DNA of 49,223 nucleotides, from the IMG/VR virus record IMGVR_UViG_3300008116_000261, positions 1 through 49,223 of that record; one strand, written 5' to 3'. This DNA comes from a virus. Of this stretch, positions 8,576-17,437 are shown piece by piece. The notes beneath the pieces are model-generated. The model was not told the DNA's origin and did no database searches. It saw nothing but the letters and a program-made list of their open reading frames with translations. Each line of letters begins with the position of its first letter. Within the stretch, counting starts at the first letter, position 1. The position numbers and the translations under genes were made by a program.

Positions 8576-10150
8576 TTATCCTAATAGCCAGGTAAGGTCT
8601 TCCTGTCCACCAGGTGTTTCCATAAGATACGGATTATTCTGCATTGGAGCAACGTTATATACGCCTGGGGTTCTTTGGTTAAGGCTTACAAAAGAAGACA
8701 TTGTAGCTCTGGAAAGGTCCATTCCCTGTTGCCTCATTCTAATAGCTGTATCTCTAACATACAAAGCAGTTGCAAAAGCCATAATTAAATCATCATTATA
8801 ACCTGACTGTGCCTGTGCTTTACCGTTCTTCCATATGAATACTCTCATTTCAGCTAATAACCTCTTAGACTGCACTATAACCGATCTTTCCCGTATGTAT
8901 TCAGTCATCTTAGCGATAACTAGGGGTCTTGTTTTAAGAGACATTGTAAATCCTGGTACTAGTTTATCTCTTTCGTATTTTGCCATATACGATTCAACTG
9001 TTTCATTATCTGATCTAGATGAATAATAAAGGTTTTTATATTCTCTTTCTATTACTTGTTCAATTGTTGCCCATCCAATATTGGCATTCTCTATTACAAG
9101 TAATGCATCACAGTATTCTGTTGCTATTCCTACTAGTACGTTTCCGTATTCTTTAGGAGATATCTTTCCTTTATATTCTGCAACTTGTGTACAGCTCTCT
9201 ATATCAAAGACATGGAAGCCAGAGTAGTCGGTAGAGTCTCCTCTAGCGACGTCGGCAACAACCATATATGATTTCTGATAGTCAGGTGATTCCCATATCC
9301 AAAGATTTCCATCTACACCTCTCTTCTCCATTGGTTCTTTCACATATGTCTCTTCGTAAAAAGCCATATTCTCAACCTCAATTACTGAATCTCCAGATGA
9401 TAGGAAGTCACAATCACACTCTTGTGCTGCTTGCTTCTCTCCTAACTGTCTTGTTTGTTCATCTCTCCAGTCTTGCTTTCTTTCCGGATGTACATCCCAT
9501 TTTAATTTAACAGGTACAAATCCATTCTCTCCTGCTTCAGCTTTTTCCCATGTTTTATGGAACCAGTTTCCTACACCATTTGGAGTTGACAATGCCATAC
9601 ACTGACCTCCGGTTGCTAAGGTTTGCTGAGCTGCTGTAAATGTTTCTTCAATATTATCAATGAAAGCTGCCTCATCTATTAATAGTAACGATACCGCTTC
9701 TGAACGAGCTGCATCTGCATTAGAGGATTTAGCTGTTATTTTAGAACCGTTTTTAAGTCTAAGAGATAGTTTATTCTTTTCTGTGAAAGGTAATTGTAAC
9801 CACTTTGGTAGATTCTCATACATGAAAATCGTTTTGGTTACAAGGTTTCTAGCTGTTGCTTGAGTAATTGCAAGTGCTAATACGTTTTTATCTTTATGAA
9901 AGATCATTAACCATAAAGCGTATGCTGAGGCTAATGTAGAGATTCCTAGTTGTCTTGATTTAAGAGTTACTATAAACTTCTCGTCTCTAAATAAGTGAAG
10001 AACTCCTTCCTGAAATGGATAGAGGTTAAATAAGATTCTACCTCTGGTTGGATGTTGAATATAGCAATACTTCTTCATGAAGTAAGCCGGGTCTTTTGCA
10101 CATTTTATGTACTCTTGTGCAACTATTTGTTTTATATCTTGTTGTGACAT
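8576..10150 (-). CDS. 17: Terminase large subunit, gp17-like packaging ATPase/nuclease
   Basis: The 524-residue protein has both terminase domains. ATPase: P-loop KSRQLGIST at 64-72, Walker B LLLIDE at 155-160 with the catalytic Glu, and coupling motif LSTPNG at 187-192. Nuclease (RNase H fold): VADVARGDSTDYS at 298-310 with the first Asp, LVIENANIG at 351-359, and a later Asp in YNDDLIMAF. The classic Walker A lysine (RQLGKT in T4) is replaced by Ile; a lysine at the front of the loop may substitute, as in lambda-type deviant P-loops. It cuts and pumps concatemeric DNA through the portal. It begins just after a terminator, so it probably has its own promoter. Confidence 0.97.
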   Translation of the reverse strand: MSQQDIKQIVAQEYIKCAKDPAYFMKKYCYIQHPTRGRILFNLYPFQEGVLHLFRDEKFIVTLKSRQLGISTLASAYALWLMIFHKDKNVLALAITQATARNLVTKTIFMYENLPKWLQLPFTEKNKLSLRLKNGSKITAKSSNADAARSEAVSLLLIDEAAFIDNIEETFTAAQQTLATGGQCMALSTPNGVGNWFHKTWEKAEAGENGFVPVKLKWDVHPERKQDWRDEQTRQLGEKQAAQECDCDFLSSGDSVIEVENMAFYEETYVKEPMEKRGVDGNLWIWESPDYQKSYMVVADVARGDSTDYSGFHVFDIESCTQVAEYKGKISPKEYGNVLVGIATEYCDALLVIENANIGWATIEQVIEREYKNLYYSSRSDNETVESYMAKYERDKLVPGFTMSLKTRPLVIAKMTEYIRERSVIVQSKRLLAEMRVFIWKNGKAQAQSGYNDDLIMAFATALYVRDTAIRMRQQGMDLSRATMSSFVSLNQRTPGVYNVAPMQNNPYLMETPGGQEDLTWLLG

Positions 10151-10166
10151 ATTATATATGTATATA

Positions 10167-10178
10167 ATATAAATATAG
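10167..10178 (-). promoter_or_regulatory. AT-rich box upstream of terminase
   Basis: The plus strand contains TATAAATA at 10168-10175, about 18 nt before the terminase ATG and just past the terminator at 10184-10212. It fits the recurrent box and would be the promoter of the packaging/head unit if the motif is a promoter. Confidence 0.4.
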
Positions 10179-10183
10179 GGATA

Positions 10184-10212
10184 TAAAAAAACCCACCTTT
10201 ATGGGTGGGCTT
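10184..10212 (-). terminator. Rho-independent terminator upstream of terminase
   Basis: On the minus strand GCCCACC pairs with GGTGGG (plus arms 10192-10197 and 10204-10209), followed by a run of seven Ts. It lies 20 nt after the stop at 10232. The stem and trailing sequence are nearly the same as the terminator at 3132-3160. Confidence 0.85.
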
Positions 10213-10231
10213 ATTTAATTACTCTGTAATA

Positions 10232-11524
10232 TTATTTTCTATTTTCTGCTAAGAATTTTCTTAAGTCAAATCCTTCTTGTAAAGCTTGTGTTGCTTTTTC
10301 TTTAGCTGGGGTTTCTTTCTTTTCTTTACCTGCGAATTTTTTATCAAATTCTTTTCTTAATTTCTCTTCTGCTTTTCTTAATGCTGCAATATCTTTACGC
10401 ATTTGTTTAACAGCTTTTTGATCAATATGCTCAGCATGCTCTCCTTCTTCTAAAGATCCTACTTTAGCCTCTAGTGCTTCGTAAACTCTTTTCATCTCAT
10501 CCATTTTGTATTTATGAGCTGCTTCGTTTGTTCCGTGTTCAATCTCTTTCATTAATTCTTCAATTGAATTGTATTTTGGAAGAGGTTTTTCTTGTACCAT
10601 TTCTTCTTCTGCTACTGCCTGTGGTGCTATACCTAAAGCATCTTGTACCATTTCTACTAAACGTTTTTCTTTAGCAGTTAGTTTTGTTTCTTTCATCATT
10701 GGTTTTTTCTTATTTTCATAAAGCGATTGAGCAGCCATATCTGATAGCTCTCCTGATTGGTATAACTCGTCTGTTAACTGTTCTAATTCTTCCTCACTCA
10801 AAGGTGTTCCATCTTCAAATTCTGCAGATACAACATATACATCTACAAAGTCAGGGTAATCGTCTGGGTCGATTCCATCGATTTCGATAGAGCTGTAATC
10901 TACTCCTTCTAATCCTGGTTGAGATTGTGCTTGTGGTTTTGCAGTTGGTACTTGGTAAGGTTGTACTGATTTTATCGACTGTACAAAGTCTGGATTGTTT
11001 ACAAAGATATCTGTAAAAACTTCTTCTGCTTGTTCTGGAGTTTCTGCGTTAAGTATTCTAGAGTCTCCTCCACCGTACTTATTTACGAAGGTTACTTCAA
11101 AAGCTTTTTGATTTTCATCAAATCCTTCTACCCTTGCTTCGTTCATTTTGTTTTTCATTGAACGAGATGCTTCAAGTAAGCCTTCTTCTTCTAGTTGTGA
11201 ATTAATATCGTTTGCTATAAACTCAGCTATCTTTCCAGTAACATCGGAATCCTGTTCTACGTAGTCAGCATCTACTGGTTCTCCTGATACGTCTATACCA
11301 ATAACCTCTACTCCTTGTGGTCCCTCTAAAGCATAAAAGCAAGTATCCATTATACTTGAATCTTCTAAGCTGTAGATTTTTACTCCATCTACAGTAGTCA
11401 TGTAAAATCCACCTGTTCCTTCTTCATCGAAATATTTGTAGTCATCTCCTTCTTTAAGAAGTTGTGAATTTTTTGTAAGTTTATTCTCTGATAAGAATGC
11501 TCTTAAATTAAAATTATCTGCCAT
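10232..11524 (-). CDS. Leader-bearing, probably virion-associated protein
   Basis: The 430-residue acidic protein begins with NFNLRAFLSENKLTKNSQLL (4-23), the same leader as at 3413 and 24487, with LSE as a possible gp21-type cleavage site. It ends with a second copy-like element, GFDLRKFLAENRK, at its extreme C-terminus. The middle includes a segment FEVTFVNKYGGGDSRILNAE near 142-161 of probable alpha/beta character. The last third (about 285-415) is Lys/Glu coiled-coil-like. No named family was recognised. The leader and the position next to the packaging genes suggest incorporation into the prohead (inference). Confidence 0.7.
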   Translation of the reverse strand: MADNFNLRAFLSENKLTKNSQLLKEGDDYKYFDEEGTGGFYMTTVDGVKIYSLEDSSIMDTCFYALEGPQGVEVIGIDVSGEPVDADYVEQDSDVTGKIAEFIANDINSQLEEEGLLEASRSMKNKMNEARVEGFDENQKAFEVTFVNKYGGGDSRILNAETPEQAEEVFTDIFVNNPDFVQSIKSVQPYQVPTAKPQAQSQPGLEGVDYSSIEIDGIDPDDYPDFVDVYVVSAEFEDGTPLSEEELEQLTDELYQSGELSDMAAQSLYENKKKPMMKETKLTAKEKRLVEMVQDALGIAPQAVAEEEMVQEKPLPKYNSIEELMKEIEHGTNEAAHKYKMDEMKRVYEALEAKVGSLEEGEHAEHIDQKAVKQMRKDIAALRKAEEKLRKEFDKKFAGKEKKETPAKEKATQALQEGFDLRKFLAENRK

Positions 11525-11540
11525 TGTGGTTTATTTTTGT

Positions 11541-11551
11541 TTATAAATAGT
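11541..11551 (-). promoter_or_regulatory. Recurrent AT-rich box
   Basis: A third exact copy of TTATAAATAGT (plus strand), 17 nt before the ATG at 11524 and touching the stop codon of the upstream gene. Confidence 0.45.
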
Positions 11552-12805
11552 TTATTTTTTGGTTGAGTATGCTAATGTTAAGTTACCTAATGCAACTCTA
11601 TTAATTTTAATTATACTTTCACTATCAATCAGCTTTGCCTGTTCTTTGGTATCTATAATTTCAGCTGATGTAGGACTTGTCCACAGCATTAGGTAGTCTA
11701 GTGAGTTTAAATATGCAACTTTTATCTTTGTAAGATCTTTTATTGGACTTGCTGTCTCTCTAGTTGCAACCCAAGGATGGTTTAGCAGTTTTCTAATATT
11801 TGACTGCTCTTGATCTGCTTCCTTTGGTGTGTTGTCTGTCTGTACTAGGTTACCTTTATCATCCAATTCTAATGTATACTTGGCACCTTTTGTAATCATG
11901 TATTTTTTACCACCTATTTTAATTTCTTCAGATTGTTTATCAAGATTTTCCTTTGTATATGGGAAATCTGATAGTAGTTTTTCTAATGTAAGTAGGTATT
12001 CCTTTGGTACTTTATTTACATCTGTAAGTCCTATATATGCTAATCTAAATTGTGGTAAAGTTTTAAATGGAGTGATTGCTTTTTTAAAAGTTTCAAGATG
12101 TTCTTGAAATTTGCTTCCTGCAATTCCAGCTGTACTTGCTAGTGCAAATTCTTTTGTCCCCTCTCCTTTTGCTAATTCTTTTACTTCTAGTACCTTTCCC
12201 GCTGCTGTAATATCTTTCTCATTCGCTCCTCCTATTCTAGCTTTCTGTATAGATACTAGTGGTACTAGCTCTCCTAAACCTCCTCTAGGGACTTTGTATT
12301 TATATAAGTTTGCAAATGCATCTATGTATGTTTGCTTATTTGTTACAAAATCAGGTATATCTGCTGCTTTTTTATAATTAGGATTTTGTAAAGTAGTCTG
12401 TATCACCTCTTCAGGAACTCCTGCTTGTTGTAGTATGGATATAACATATTTATCCTCGTCTGTAACTGTATCCTCATCTTTTTTGTCAGAGTCAGTAGTT
12501 ATTGGTTTATACGCTCCTACAGCTCCTCTACCTTTTTCTTTCTTTACTAGTCTGTACAGTTGTGCTCCTGGTTTTGGTTTTTTAGTCTTTGCATCAAAAT
12601 CCTGTACTCTTACATATTGATCTTCGTTTCCTCCTGGGATGTATATGTAATCGTTAGGATTTTGCGACTCTTTTGCTTCTACTGCAATTCCATATTCTGA
12701 ATAGATCTCTTTCAATATTTTCATATCGGCAGGATTATTCATATCTGGGTATCCTTTCTTACAACGGAAAGCCCATTCTGCAACTATTTTATCTACTACG
12801 CTCAT
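11552..12805 (-). CDS. Unknown protein with phage EWAFRCKKGYPD N-terminal module
   Basis: The 417-residue protein starts with KIVAEWAFRCKKGYPDMNNP at 6-25 followed by ILKEIYSEYGI. I recall this type of short N-terminal module in front of unrelated C-terminal regions in other marine phage proteins, but this is not verified. Residues about 110-300 are helical with several Lys-rich stretches. The C-terminal 70 residues (KIKVAYLNSLDYLMLWTSP) look alpha/beta. Its ATG overlaps the preceding stop (TAATG), so it is likely coupled to the 666-residue protein. Function unknown; virion association is plausible. Confidence 0.65.
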   Translation of the reverse strand: MSVVDKIVAEWAFRCKKGYPDMNNPADMKILKEIYSEYGIAVEAKESQNPNDYIYIPGGNEDQYVRVQDFDAKTKKPKPGAQLYRLVKKEKGRGAVGAYKPITTDSDKKDEDTVTDEDKYVISILQQAGVPEEVIQTTLQNPNYKKAADIPDFVTNKQTYIDAFANLYKYKVPRGGLGELVPLVSIQKARIGGANEKDITAAGKVLEVKELAKGEGTKEFALASTAGIAGSKFQEHLETFKKAITPFKTLPQFRLAYIGLTDVNKVPKEYLLTLEKLLSDFPYTKENLDKQSEEIKIGGKKYMITKGAKYTLELDDKGNLVQTDNTPKEADQEQSNIRKLLNHPWVATRETASPIKDLTKIKVAYLNSLDYLMLWTSPTSAEIIDTKEQAKLIDSESIIKINRVALGNLTLAYSTKK

Positions 12806-14805
12806 TAAAGTGCTTCTGGTGTTTCTGGTTCTGGTGCTGCTTCTCCTCCTTCAGGAGCTGCTTCTTCACCGCCTCCGGCTTCTCCGCCTGGGAAGTCTCC
12901 TCCTCCACCGCCTCCAGCTGCTGCTGGTTCAGCCGCTGCTCCGAATTCTTCTCCACCTGGTTCTTCACCTTGTGAGATTGGTCCGTTTTTAAGAATATCG
13001 TTTATTTTATCTAAAGCTTGTTGGTAGTCTTGTAGAGTATCTAAATAATATTTTTTACCTTCTATCTGTGCCTCAAATCCTTTACCCATCCATTTTAAAT
13101 TAAATGTTTGACCATTTTTAAGGTCAACTGCAAATGTGGAAGGTTTTGGTGCTACCCATCTTACATCTGTTACAAATTCTGGATATTCTTTTGTGAATAG
13201 GGATACTAATGTCTTTTTAACTGTAGGAAATTTTCCTAAGATTTCATCTGTAGATGTTTCTAGTACTGCTCCTTCTTCTTCTCTAAGAACTTCAATGTAT
13301 GCTTCAAGCATAAGAGCCTGTACTTCTTCTTTAGTTATTTTTTTAGAAATAGTATTTCTTCTGTTTTTTAAGTACTTATCTGTTTTATCGACTTTCCCAT
13401 CGTTATTGATATCATCATCTTCTTTTCCTACCGGGTCAAGTCCTTCGTTTTTATTAGACATATAAGCTGCAATAGCCATTTGTCTTTTCTTCTCTGCTGA
13501 TTTACCTTTAAATTGAGGGGCATCTGATTTTGCAAAGTCCTTTATGTAAGTTTCTGGTTTTGATTTAGGACCTAATTTCTCACTTACTACATTCTCTTTG
13601 AAAGGTCTTGGACAAGGTGTTCCTTTAACATGAGTATGTCCACATCTTCCGCAGTATGTTGCTTTCTTTTCGTTCAATGCTAATGCAACTATTCTAGTCT
13701 CTTGGTCTTGATGTTTTTCTGATTCTGTATATCCTGCTACTGCATCTAAATAATCTTCTGCTTTTGTTAATTTAGATTGAACCCATGCATCTAATTGATC
13801 ATCATCTCCTAATAAGTCCATCATCTTACTTGCGTTTGATTGAATAGATCTTAATTGTGCTTTTGCCATTGAAGATTCGTCATCTGGCTGTAGGTGGTCA
13901 TCTTCTTTTAGAGTAGGTGCATTCATTTTAATAAAATCATCTGATACTGCAAATACTATTACCTTTCCTGCACCATTATCAGATACATCGATATCTTCTA
14001 TGTTATATGTTGCTTGTAATTTATCTGCTACTGCTTGTCCGATTTCCATTGCTTTCTTAATACCGAACTCTCTTTCTTGTCCTGATAGTGTTGTTTGTCC
14101 GTAGGCCTTTAAGTGTCCCACTCCTTCTGGGTATTTTATAAATACTTTTAAGAAATTAGGATTGTTAGGGTCTTTGGTAGCATATGGTTTAAAGTCTTTT
14201 GAGTCGAAATTGCCTTCTGCTATGTTTTTATTCATTTGTGAAGGGTCTACTGGTGCTTGCATTGCTGCCATACCGTCATACTCAGTGTCTGTAGGTTCTC
14301 CCACATACTTTTTCATTGCATCACTTAGTTTATCTTCTAGTTCAGGAGTCGGTAGAGATACAGTGTTTCCTTGTGTTATCACAAAGTCTACCAGTTCCAT
14401 TGGCTCGCTTCCTAGATCTAATATAATAGCAGTTCCTTCTGGGTTAAGATCAAATTTAAAAGTATCTACTCCTTTATCATTTCCGTACTCAACATGTATG
14501 TTGAATTTATCAACTCCTATTCCTGTAAGTTTTAGCTTTGAGATTTCATCTCCTTGTGCTCGTAATACCTTAACTAATGACTTAGCAACTGCTTTTCCTA
14601 CAGCTGCAGATTCTTGAGAGGTATACTTTCTACCTGCTTCTTCTTTTATCTTCTTACCATCTCCAGTCTCAATTGATTTAATATCCTGGTTGTTTTTTAA
14701 AGGCATTAATTCTTGGTCATTTGCGTAGTCGATTGTTTTCTTCTCTCCAGTTGCTGTCTGTATAAAAGCTGTCTTTTCTTCTACTATTCTCATTAGTTTT
14801 TTCAT
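12805..14805 (-). CDS. Large modular protein with zinc-knuckle and EF-hand loop
   Basis: The 666-residue protein is modular. Residues 1-300 are alpha/beta of unknown type. Residues 312-360 ([20 protein letters not shown]...[19 protein letters not shown]) form a helical module I recall in many T4-like marine phage proteins. Residues 385-398 form a Cys/His cluster (C385, C388, H390, H392, C398) likely to bind zinc. Residues 465-476 are an EF-hand loop (D465, N467, D469, G470, D476) followed by [10 protein letters not shown]. The last 60 residues are Gly/Ala/Glu/Pro-rich and disordered. Several (L/I)xE sites lie between modules (NIAE at 194-197, LKE at 299-301). Function unknown; a packaged virion protein is possible. 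Confidence 0.7.
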   Translation of the reverse strand: MKKLMRIVEEKTAFIQTATGEKKTIDYANDQELMPLKNNQDIKSIETGDGKKIKEEAGRKYTSQESAAVGKAVAKSLVKVLRAQGDEISKLKLTGIGVDKFNIHVEYGNDKGVDTFKFDLNPEGTAIILDLGSEPMELVDFVITQGNTVSLPTPELEDKLSDAMKKYVGEPTDTEYDGMAAMQAPVDPSQMNKNIAEGNFDSKDFKPYATKDPNNPNFLKVFIKYPEGVGHLKAYGQTTLSGQEREFGIKKAMEIGQAVADKLQATYNIEDIDVSDNGAGKVIVFAVSDDFIKMNAPTLKEDDHLQPDDESSMAKAQLRSIQSNASKMMDLLGDDDQLDAWVQSKLTKAEDYLDAVAGYTESEKHQDQETRIVALALNEKKATYCGRCGHTHVKGTPCPRPFKENVVSEKLGPKSKPETYIKDFAKSDAPQFKGKSAEKKRQMAIAAYMSNKNEGLDPVGKEDDDINNDGKVDKTDKYLKNRRNTISKKITKEEVQALMLEAYIEVLREEEGAVLETSTDEILGKFPTVKKTLVSLFTKEYPEFVTDVRWVAPKPSTFAVDLKNGQTFNLKWMGKGFEAQIEGKKYYLDTLQDYQQALDKINDILKNGPISQGEEPGGEEFGAAAEPAAAGGGGGGDFPGGEAGGGEEAAPEGGEAAPEPETPEAL

Positions 14806-14812
14806 ATTATAA

Positions 14813-14856
14813 TATCTAAAGATAGTTATTTTGAATCATATATACAAATAAATAGT
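14813..14856 (-). promoter_or_regulatory. Two AT-rich boxes upstream of the 666-residue protein
   Basis: The 59-nt gap holds AATAAATAGT at 14847-14856 (plus strand; the recurrent box) and the near-palindrome TATCTAAAGATA at 14813-14824. The latter recurs exactly at 44496-44507 and with changes upstream of 21651 and 47137. The region is a plausible promoter. Confidence 0.4.
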
Positions 14857-14864
14857 AAATTATT

Positions 14865-15293
14865 TTACTGACAGTGGTAATTTAAGTATCTCTGTAATGC
14901 TTTTGCATAATGAGTGCCTTTATCTTCTAATTTACTTCTTTCTGCTCTTACTTTTGAACATGTAAGTTTACCTAACCTTTTTTTTAAAATACCTGGCTCT
15001 ACTGGGTCATGCTTCCCTTCCTCTATATTAGATAATTTATCATAGTACTTAGGATCTTCATATACATGGTCAAAAGCTATTTCCATAGCAACATCTAAAT
15101 CTGTTGTGTGTTCAGACTCTATTTTTACTCCTTTTGTTATCTGCTTTATAATTTGACCTAAAGGAAGATCGTGCATTGTAGCTAAGTCTCCAATAGTGGC
15201 GTGTTGAGCTAGTCCTCCTGGTATTTTGTCAGGAGCAGTTGTTGAAGCATCTAAAGCTTCTTTAACTATTTGTCTTAGTTGACTTTTTTTCAT
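14865..15293 (-). CDS. Small protein with DUF5661-like region
   Basis: The 142-residue protein begins MKKSQLRQIVKEALDAS, a charged helix like those of several other proteins here. Residues about 53-94 (GVKIESEHTTDLDVAMEIAFDH...DPKYYDKL) resemble the phage domain I know as DUF5661; the name is from memory. The C-terminal 35 residues (SKVRAERSKLEDKGTHYAKALQ) form a basic helical module. The start overlaps the upstream gene by 32 nt. Function unknown. Confidence 0.65.
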   Translation of the reverse strand: MKKSQLRQIVKEALDASTTAPDKIPGGLAQHATIGDLATMHDLPLGQIIKQITKGVKIESEHTTDLDVAMEIAFDHVYEDPKYYDKLSNIEEGKHDPVEPGILKKRLGKLTCSKVRAERSKLEDKGTHYAKALQRYLNYHCQ

Positions 15294-15906
15294 TTTCTAA
15301 AGTGTAGTAGTAAGTGTTTTCATTACCTTTTTCCATTGTCCATTTATCGGAAACTGATTCGCAAAACCATTCTTTGTTATCAATCATCCAGTCCGGCTTT
15401 TCAGGGAATGGTTGAGTTACAAAAGACATATCTCTCCACATTAACCTGTTATTTGGTTGAAGAGTAAAGTTTCCGTTATCTAATTTAATTAGATGTGCTG
15501 CTTTATATTGTGTAGGTTCGTTAGAATATGGATTATCGTACCAATCAAAAGTCATGATATAATTTCCCCACTCTGTACTTCCGTCTTTAAATATTACTTT
15601 TACTCTTGATTGAAGTAAGTAATCGTATGCTGTGCATGATACTTCATGTCCAAAACAGTCCCATAATTGTAAATGGTCTAAAGCCATTTTTGGTGCATCA
15701 TCTTTCCAAGCAAGCATGTGAATCGGAACTCTTGATCTAACAGCTCCTTGATCGGTCATTATATGGAAGGTAAGAGCTCTTCCTCCTATAGACTGTGCTC
15801 CAAATACTATAACATCTTGCATACCTTTTCTACCGTCATGCTGATAAAGATGTTCTACTCTCATCTTAGCGTAGAAATGGGGTATGGATGTATTCAGTAC
15901 TGGCAT
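15262..15906 (-). CDS. Unknown alpha/beta or beta-rich protein
   Basis: The 214-residue protein is rich in aromatics (many Trp/Tyr) and probably a compact beta-rich fold. It includes VIFGAQSIGGRALTFHIMTD near 33-52 and DWYDNPYSNEPTQYKAAHLI near 121-140. It lacks a signal peptide or membrane segment. It overlaps the downstream gene by 32 nt and its start abuts the upstream stop. I do not recognise the family; the fold suggests a structural or binding protein. Confidence 0.65.
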   Translation of the reverse strand: MPVLNTSIPHFYAKMRVEHLYQHDGRKGMQDVIVFGAQSIGGRALTFHIMTDQGAVRSRVPIHMLAWKDDAPKMALDHLQLWDCFGHEVSCTAYDYLLQSRVKVIFKDGSTEWGNYIMTFDWYDNPYSNEPTQYKAAHLIKLDNGNFTLQPNNRLMWRDMSFVTQPFPEKPDWMIDNKEWFCESVSDKWTMEKGNENTYYYTLENEKKSTKTNS

Positions 15907-16220
15907 TATTTATTTTTTATTAATAATTCTCCTAATACTTCCAAGCGTCCTACTTCTCTTTGGAATTCAATTTGAGACATATCTAAAGAAATCTTTTTAT
16001 AGGTTTCTTCGAATTCCTTCTTTGCTTGTTTCATATCAAGCTTTCCTTCAGAAGCTTTTTTGTAATAAGGAGCTTTTACTTTGAAGTGGTGCCAGGTTAA
16101 TAAAGCTAATCCTCCTTTTTCTCTAGCATTTGATGCTATTTTTGCAGCACCTTCTCCTCTAGTCTTAGCAAAGTCTTCTAATACTTCTTTTGCTTCTCTT
16201 AATAAGTTTAATAGCTTCAT
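15906..16220 (-). CDS. Small helical phage protein
   Basis: The ATG at 16220 is chosen, giving 104 residues from MKLLNLLREAKEVLEDF. A longer reading from 16430 would overlap the conserved Cys-rich domain of the upstream gene in another frame. The segment GLALLTWHHFKVKAPYYKKA at 37-56 and the C-terminal SQIEFQREVGRLEVLGELLI look like a conserved helical domain. Function unknown. The N-terminal amphipathic helix with LRE belongs to the recurrent leader type. Confidence 0.7.
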   Translation of the reverse strand: MKLLNLLREAKEVLEDFAKTRGEGAAKIASNAREKGGLALLTWHHFKVKAPYYKKASEGKLDMKQAKKEFEETYKKISLDMSQIEFQREVGRLEVLGELLIKNK

Positions 16221-16221
16221 A

Positions 16222-16692
16222 TTATTTTGTTTTACCCCAGGTTTTACCTTTTCCTTTTGTTCTACATTGAGCAGGTGTTGGTCTACATGCTGGGTATTTT
16301 GATCTTTTCTCTCCTTCTTGTCTTCCGCAGGATTTATATCCTCCTTTTCCATCAGGTGCATTACAGTCAACCCATCCTTTGGATTTACCTTTTGCTCCTT
16401 TTCTTGAAAACCATTTATGTAAAGATTCATCTTCTTGTAATAGTTCCTGGATTGCTTGTTTTACTTTGGCATATCCTGAACCGTATGGTGCTGCTTTTCC
16501 AGCTTGAGGATCATCTGCTTCTTTTATATCTTTCCAGATATCTCCTTTTCTACATCTAACAATAGCTCCTGACCTATATGCGGAGGGCTTATCGTATTTT
16601 GTTCTAGCGATACGGAGGCATCTATCTGCTTTTTCTTCAGATAAAACTTCTTTAATTAGTTGAGTTAGGTATGTCTTATTTACCCTGTCCAC
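16222..16692 (-). CDS. Cys-rich basic phage protein
   Basis: The 156-residue protein starts with a leader-like helix (TYLTQLIKEVLSEEKADR). It then has RIARTKYDKPSAYRSGAIV plus a Cys at about 27-45, and ends with a strongly basic Cys-rich domain at 88-156 containing GWVDCNAP, YKSCGRQEGEKR and YPACRPTPAQC. The C-terminal domain is one I recall from many phages (possibly DUF6321, not verified) and may bind metal or nucleic acid. It overlaps the 47-residue basic gene upstream by 17 nt. Packaging with DNA would fit its charge, but that is inference. Confidence 0.7.
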   Translation of the reverse strand: MDRVNKTYLTQLIKEVLSEEKADRCLRIARTKYDKPSAYRSGAIVRCRKGDIWKDIKEADDPQAGKAAPYGSGYAKVKQAIQELLQEDESLHKWFSRKGAKGKSKGWVDCNAPDGKGGYKSCGRQEGEKRSKYPACRPTPAQCRTKGKGKTWGKTK

Positions 16693-16819
16693 GGTACAGT
16701 TTCTTATAGTTCTTAGAACTCTTTAGTTTAGAAGTTTTACATTTTGCATGAACTCCTGGTCTTGAAACTTTTGGTTTGTCTACTTTAGTAACTGTAGAAG
16801 ATGCTTTTACTTTTGCCAT
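16676..16819 (-). CDS. 47-residue highly basic protein
   Basis: An ATG at 16819 opens a 47-residue frame, MAKVKASSTVTKVDKPK..., ending LYRGQGK. It is about one third Lys/Arg and has a single Cys. The start lies 16 nt downstream of an AT-rich box (16835-16845), and the frame fills what would otherwise be a 127-nt gap. Possibly a small DNA- or RNA-binding or internal protein; no family known. Confidence 0.6.
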   Translation of the reverse strand: MAKVKASSTVTKVDKPKVSRPGVHAKCKTSKLKSSKNYKKLYRGQGK

Positions 16820-16834
16820 AGCTATTAAATGTTT

Positions 16835-16845
16835 TTAATAAATAT
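16835..16845 (-). promoter_or_regulatory. AT-rich box upstream of the basic small gene
   Basis: The plus strand reads TTAATAAATAT, 16 nt from the ATG at 16819, a variant of the recurrent box. Confidence 0.35.
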
Positions 16846-16858
16846 GCAAAAGTATATA

Positions 16859-17437
16859 TTACTCCTCTATATGACTTCTTAAGTGTTTTAAATACTCTTG
16901 AAGATTATTGGTTAGTTGTTTTTTAAATTTAGAATCATTATTATTCCAATCTTCAATATCTCCTTGCTCTGTTACAAAGCTGTTACTTGTTTCTAATGTA
17001 TCCAATACCCACTGCTCAACATCTCTAGTAAAAGCTTTAAGACTTCCTTGCATCATATTCTTTTCATACGATTCATATAAACCTGCTTTTCTTAATTCTG
17101 CTTCATAATCAATCACACAATCAAAACACATTTTATGTATCTTATACATTTTATGGCTAAGATAATAGTTCATAGATCCTCCACATTTAGGGCATGCTAA
17201 GGGTATTTGTAAAGCTTTTTTTGCTGAGTCTAGTTTTGTAATGTTTTGTTTTAATCCATCTTTAATAGTCCAGGTTCTTCCGCTCTCTTCCCAGATATCT
17301 CCTTCTTTATAAGCAACCTGTGCTTTAGAATACCCTATACCGTCTACGGTCTTTGCGCTAAAGTCTTTATTAACTAAATTCCTAGCTCTATTTACGTCTT
17401 TTGATTTGAATTCTTTTTTAAGTAAGCTCTCGCCCAT
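16859..17437 (-). CDS. Zinc-ribbon-like phage protein
   Basis: The ATG at 17437 is chosen, giving 192 residues; an upstream TTG adds only two. Residues about 13-60 (NRARNLVNKDFSAKTVDGIGY...EGDIWEESGRTWTIKDG) resemble a widespread short phage domain. CPKCGG and CFDC, about 25 residues apart, form a four-Cys zinc site. The C-terminal half is helical and acidic. Function unknown; a nucleic-acid-binding role is possible. It overlaps the HAD gene by 20 nt. Confidence 0.7.
   Translation of the reverse strand: MGESLLKKEFKSKDVNRARNLVNKDFSAKTVDGIGYSKAQVAYKEGDIWEESGRTWTIKDGLKQNITKLDSAKKALQIPLACPKCGGSMNYYLSHKMYKIHKMCFDCVIDYEAELRKAGLYESYEKNMMQGSLKAFTRDVEQWVLDTLETSNSFVTEQGDIEDWNNNDSKFKKQLTNNLQEYLKHLRSHIEE

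Noticed and set aside
16221-16430. N-terminal extension of the gene at 15906
   Set aside because: It overlaps a conserved Cys-rich domain in another frame; the ATG at 16220 fits the gene layout.
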